From assembly GCA_012522855.1 (NCBI GenBank), contig JAAYJQ010000019.1, positions 62,001-126,000 of the forward strand: a stretch of DNA of 64,000 bases. The letters run 5' to 3'. This stretch comes from Bacteroidales bacterium. Its GTDB lineage: Bacteria; Bacteroidota; Bacteroidia; Bacteroidales; UBA932. Of the stretch, positions 63,487 through 64,000 are shown in pieces; position 1 is the first letter of the stretch; each line of letters opens with the position of its first letter. The notes below the pieces were generated by a model. The model saw only the letters and a list, made by a program, of their open reading frames with translations, ran no database searches and was not told the origin of the DNA. The translations under genes were made by a program, and so were the position numbers.

Positions 63487-64000
63487 ATGAATCAAGCTTT
63501 CAAGAAATTCGCAGCCGCGATTTTCTCTCTTGTGCTGACGTGCACCTTTTCATTTGCCCAGTCGCGCGGTCAGGTTACTATCGTGCTTTCCGATTCCTCC
63601 AATGATGAAGCCGTCGGTTTCGCGACGGTTTCCTTGACGAGAGTGGGGGAAGAAAAACCATACAAATATGCCCTGAGCGATTCCAAGGGCAAGGCGGTCA
63701 TTGATCGGGTGCAGCGCGGAAAGTATGTCCTAAAAGCGGAATTGTTGGGGTACAAGAATTTCACGAAAGAAATCGAAGTCTCCGGAAACTTGGATCTGGG
63801 CACGGTTAAAATGGATCTGGACAAGGAGATGCTGGACGCCGCCAGCGTTTCCGCTATTGGAAATCCCATTTTGGTCAAGAAGGATACGATCGAATACAAC
63901 GCGTCTTCTTACAGAACGACTGAAAATGATATGCTGGAAGACTTGCTCAAGAAGCTTCCGGGCGTGGAAGTTTCCGAGGATGGAAGCGTGACGGCGAACG
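63487..64000 (+). CDS. Outer-membrane beta-barrel receptor, N-terminal part (cut by window edge)
   Basis: 171 visible residues. Signal peptide MNQAFKKFAAAIFSLVLTCTFSFA, CarboxypepD_reg-like domain (GQVTIVLSDSSNDEAVGFATVSLTRVG...KGKAVIDRVQRGKYVLKAELLGYKNFTKEIEV), then the plug start DTIEYNASSYRTTENDMLEDLLKKLPGVEVSEDGSVTAN. Typical for a TonB-dependent or outer membrane beta-barrel family protein of Bacteroidota. The rest is outside the window. Confidence 0.9.
   Translation, partial: MNQAFKKFAAAIFSLVLTCTFSFAQSRGQVTIVLSDSSNDEAVGFATVSLTRVGEEKPYKYALSDSKGKAVIDRVQRGKYVLKAELLGYKNFTKEIEVSGNLDLGTVKMDLDKEMLDAASVSAIGNPILVKKDTIEYNASSYRTTENDMLEDLLKKLPGVEVSEDGSVTAN

Overview
The window is a 64-kb piece of a chromosome from the phylum Bacteroidota, most probably order Bacteroidales, with coding GC in the mid-50s percent. 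Several things point there. Promoters repeatedly match TTTG-N19/20-TAnnTTTG, the primary sigma-factor signature of this phylum. Most start codons lack a Shine-Dalgarno (SD) sequence. The window also has a bS16 with an Ala/Glu/Lys-rich tail, SusC-type outer-membrane protein N-termini, lipoprotein serpins, tandem deoxynucleoside kinases and a DUF1080 plus Gfo/Idh/MocA pair. No integrase, transposase, phage gene or CRISPR array was found, so this looks like ordinary chromosome with a few decayed, repeat-rich gaps.

Layout. 1-5881 (minus): translation cluster tRNA-Thr(UGU)-Tyr-Gly-Thr(GGU)-tuf-tRNA-Trp-secE-nusG-rplK-rplA-rplJ-rplL-rpoB (rpoB cut by the window edge), read from a clear promoter at 5851-5881. 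5892-7763: dxs. 7848-10856: two tandem MFS transporters. 10952-16562: compact lysine/diaminopimelate operon (M20 desuccinylase, lysC, dapB, dapA, dapD, dapF) with ATGA overlaps. 16589-18146: a DUF4465 lipoprotein and a DUF975 membrane protein. 18147-19911: rimM and a bS16 gene more than four times the usual length. 20063: tRNA-Leu(GAG). 20185-21276: gene-free gap with repeats and strong inverted repeats. 21277-26828: rhamnose-type operon (kinase, permease, PHP-domain protein, fused aldolase/dehydrogenase). 26865-29706: rubredoxin, a candidate small RNA, and a sugar permease with ROK kinase. 29762-35376: beta-helix protein, mutY and two lipoprotein serpins, bracketed by two near-identical hairpins. 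35530-37651: small membrane proteins, a winged-helix regulator and a lipoprotein. 37921-46562: ferritin, uvrA, ZIP transporter, dtd, metallo-beta-lactamase hydrolase, two deoxynucleoside kinases, acyl-CoA ligase. 46686-51627: TPR histidine kinase with LuxR-type regulator, lipoprotein hydrolase, outer-membrane barrel. 51628-52449: repeat gap. 52450-56215: HEAT/DUF1080 protein and Gfo/Idh/MocA oxidoreductase. 56216-57283: repeat gap with a decayed outer-membrane receptor gene. 57284-63380: gpsA, tRNA-Leu(UAG) with a structured leader, rpsU, a sirtuin, an AAA-type ATPase, rplU-rpmA-serS-ruvC. 63487-64000: start of a large outer-membrane receptor.

The most interesting material is non-coding. A family of roughly 110-nt elements closed by GTGGAG/CTCCAC arms, together with a roughly 155-nt terminal-inverted-repeat element, occupies the three large gene-free gaps. 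A three-way-junction RNA is predicted in the leader of tRNA-Leu(UAG). A self-contained roughly 92-nt transcript unit sits at 27209-27300. The gene for bS21 carries a perfect 8-nt Shine-Dalgarno in a genome that mostly lacks them.
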